Assembly (NCBI GenBank): GCA_903828025.1
Contig: CAIKKO010000455.1
Span: 1-6,067, forward strand
Direction: 5' to 3'
From: an uncultured Sphingomonadales bacterium
GTDB lineage: Bacteria; Pseudomonadota; Alphaproteobacteria; Sphingomonadales; Sphingomonadaceae
DNA: 6,067 nt
The notes beneath the pieces were generated by a model that saw only the letters and a list, made by a program, of their open reading frames with translations, did not search any database and was not told the DNA's origin. Below are positions 6,067 to 6,067 of the stretch, one piece after another; the stretch's first letter is position 1; each line of letters starts with the position of its first letter. Position numbers and translations under genes: made by a program.

Positions 6067-6067
6067 A

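Overview
The window looks like an ordinary chromosomal stretch from a GC-rich alphaproteobacterium, most likely of the Sphingomonadales (Erythrobacter/Novosphingobium/Sphingomonas type). This assignment is inference. It rests on strong G/C-ending codon use, on protein styles such as a cysteine-free MetRS and a delta' subunit without the zinc module, and on a gene order (carboxypeptidase, tmk, holB, metG) that I recall as usual in this group.

Six protein genes lie on the minus strand and are tightly packed, so transcription runs right to left. In that order they are: an MltB-type lytic murein transglycosylase (4772-5839, start uncertain), an RlpA-like protein with a C-terminal SPOR domain (3739-4788), a PBP5-type D-Ala-D-Ala carboxypeptidase (2513-3697, probable TTG start), thymidylate kinase tmk (1896-2516), DNA polymerase III delta' subunit holB (934-1899), and methionyl-tRNA synthetase metG (running off the left edge). 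The first two genes overlap by 17 bases with the chosen starts. The next junctions are a 41-base gap, two 4-base ATGA overlaps and a 43-base gap. No terminator-like hairpin is visible between genes, so a single operon is likely. At the right edge, on the plus strand and divergent from mltB, is a complete tRNA-Ser(UGA) gene with encoded CCA.

The first three products are exported and act on periplasmic peptidoglycan: one cleaves glycan strands, one probably binds denuded glycan through SPOR, and one trims stem peptides. The last three are cytoplasmic housekeeping enzymes for dTTP synthesis, clamp loading and Met-tRNA charging. The arrangement may couple wall remodelling to growth and replication, but the sequence shows only co-directional packing.

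I do not see a new biological system, mobile element, CRISPR array or phage gene. The points most worth a second look are the RlpA-like protein, whose double-psi barrel seems to have lost the residues needed for lytic activity, and a perfect 12-bp inverted repeat inside mltB. Most long plus-strand reading frames are GC-driven shadows of the real genes.
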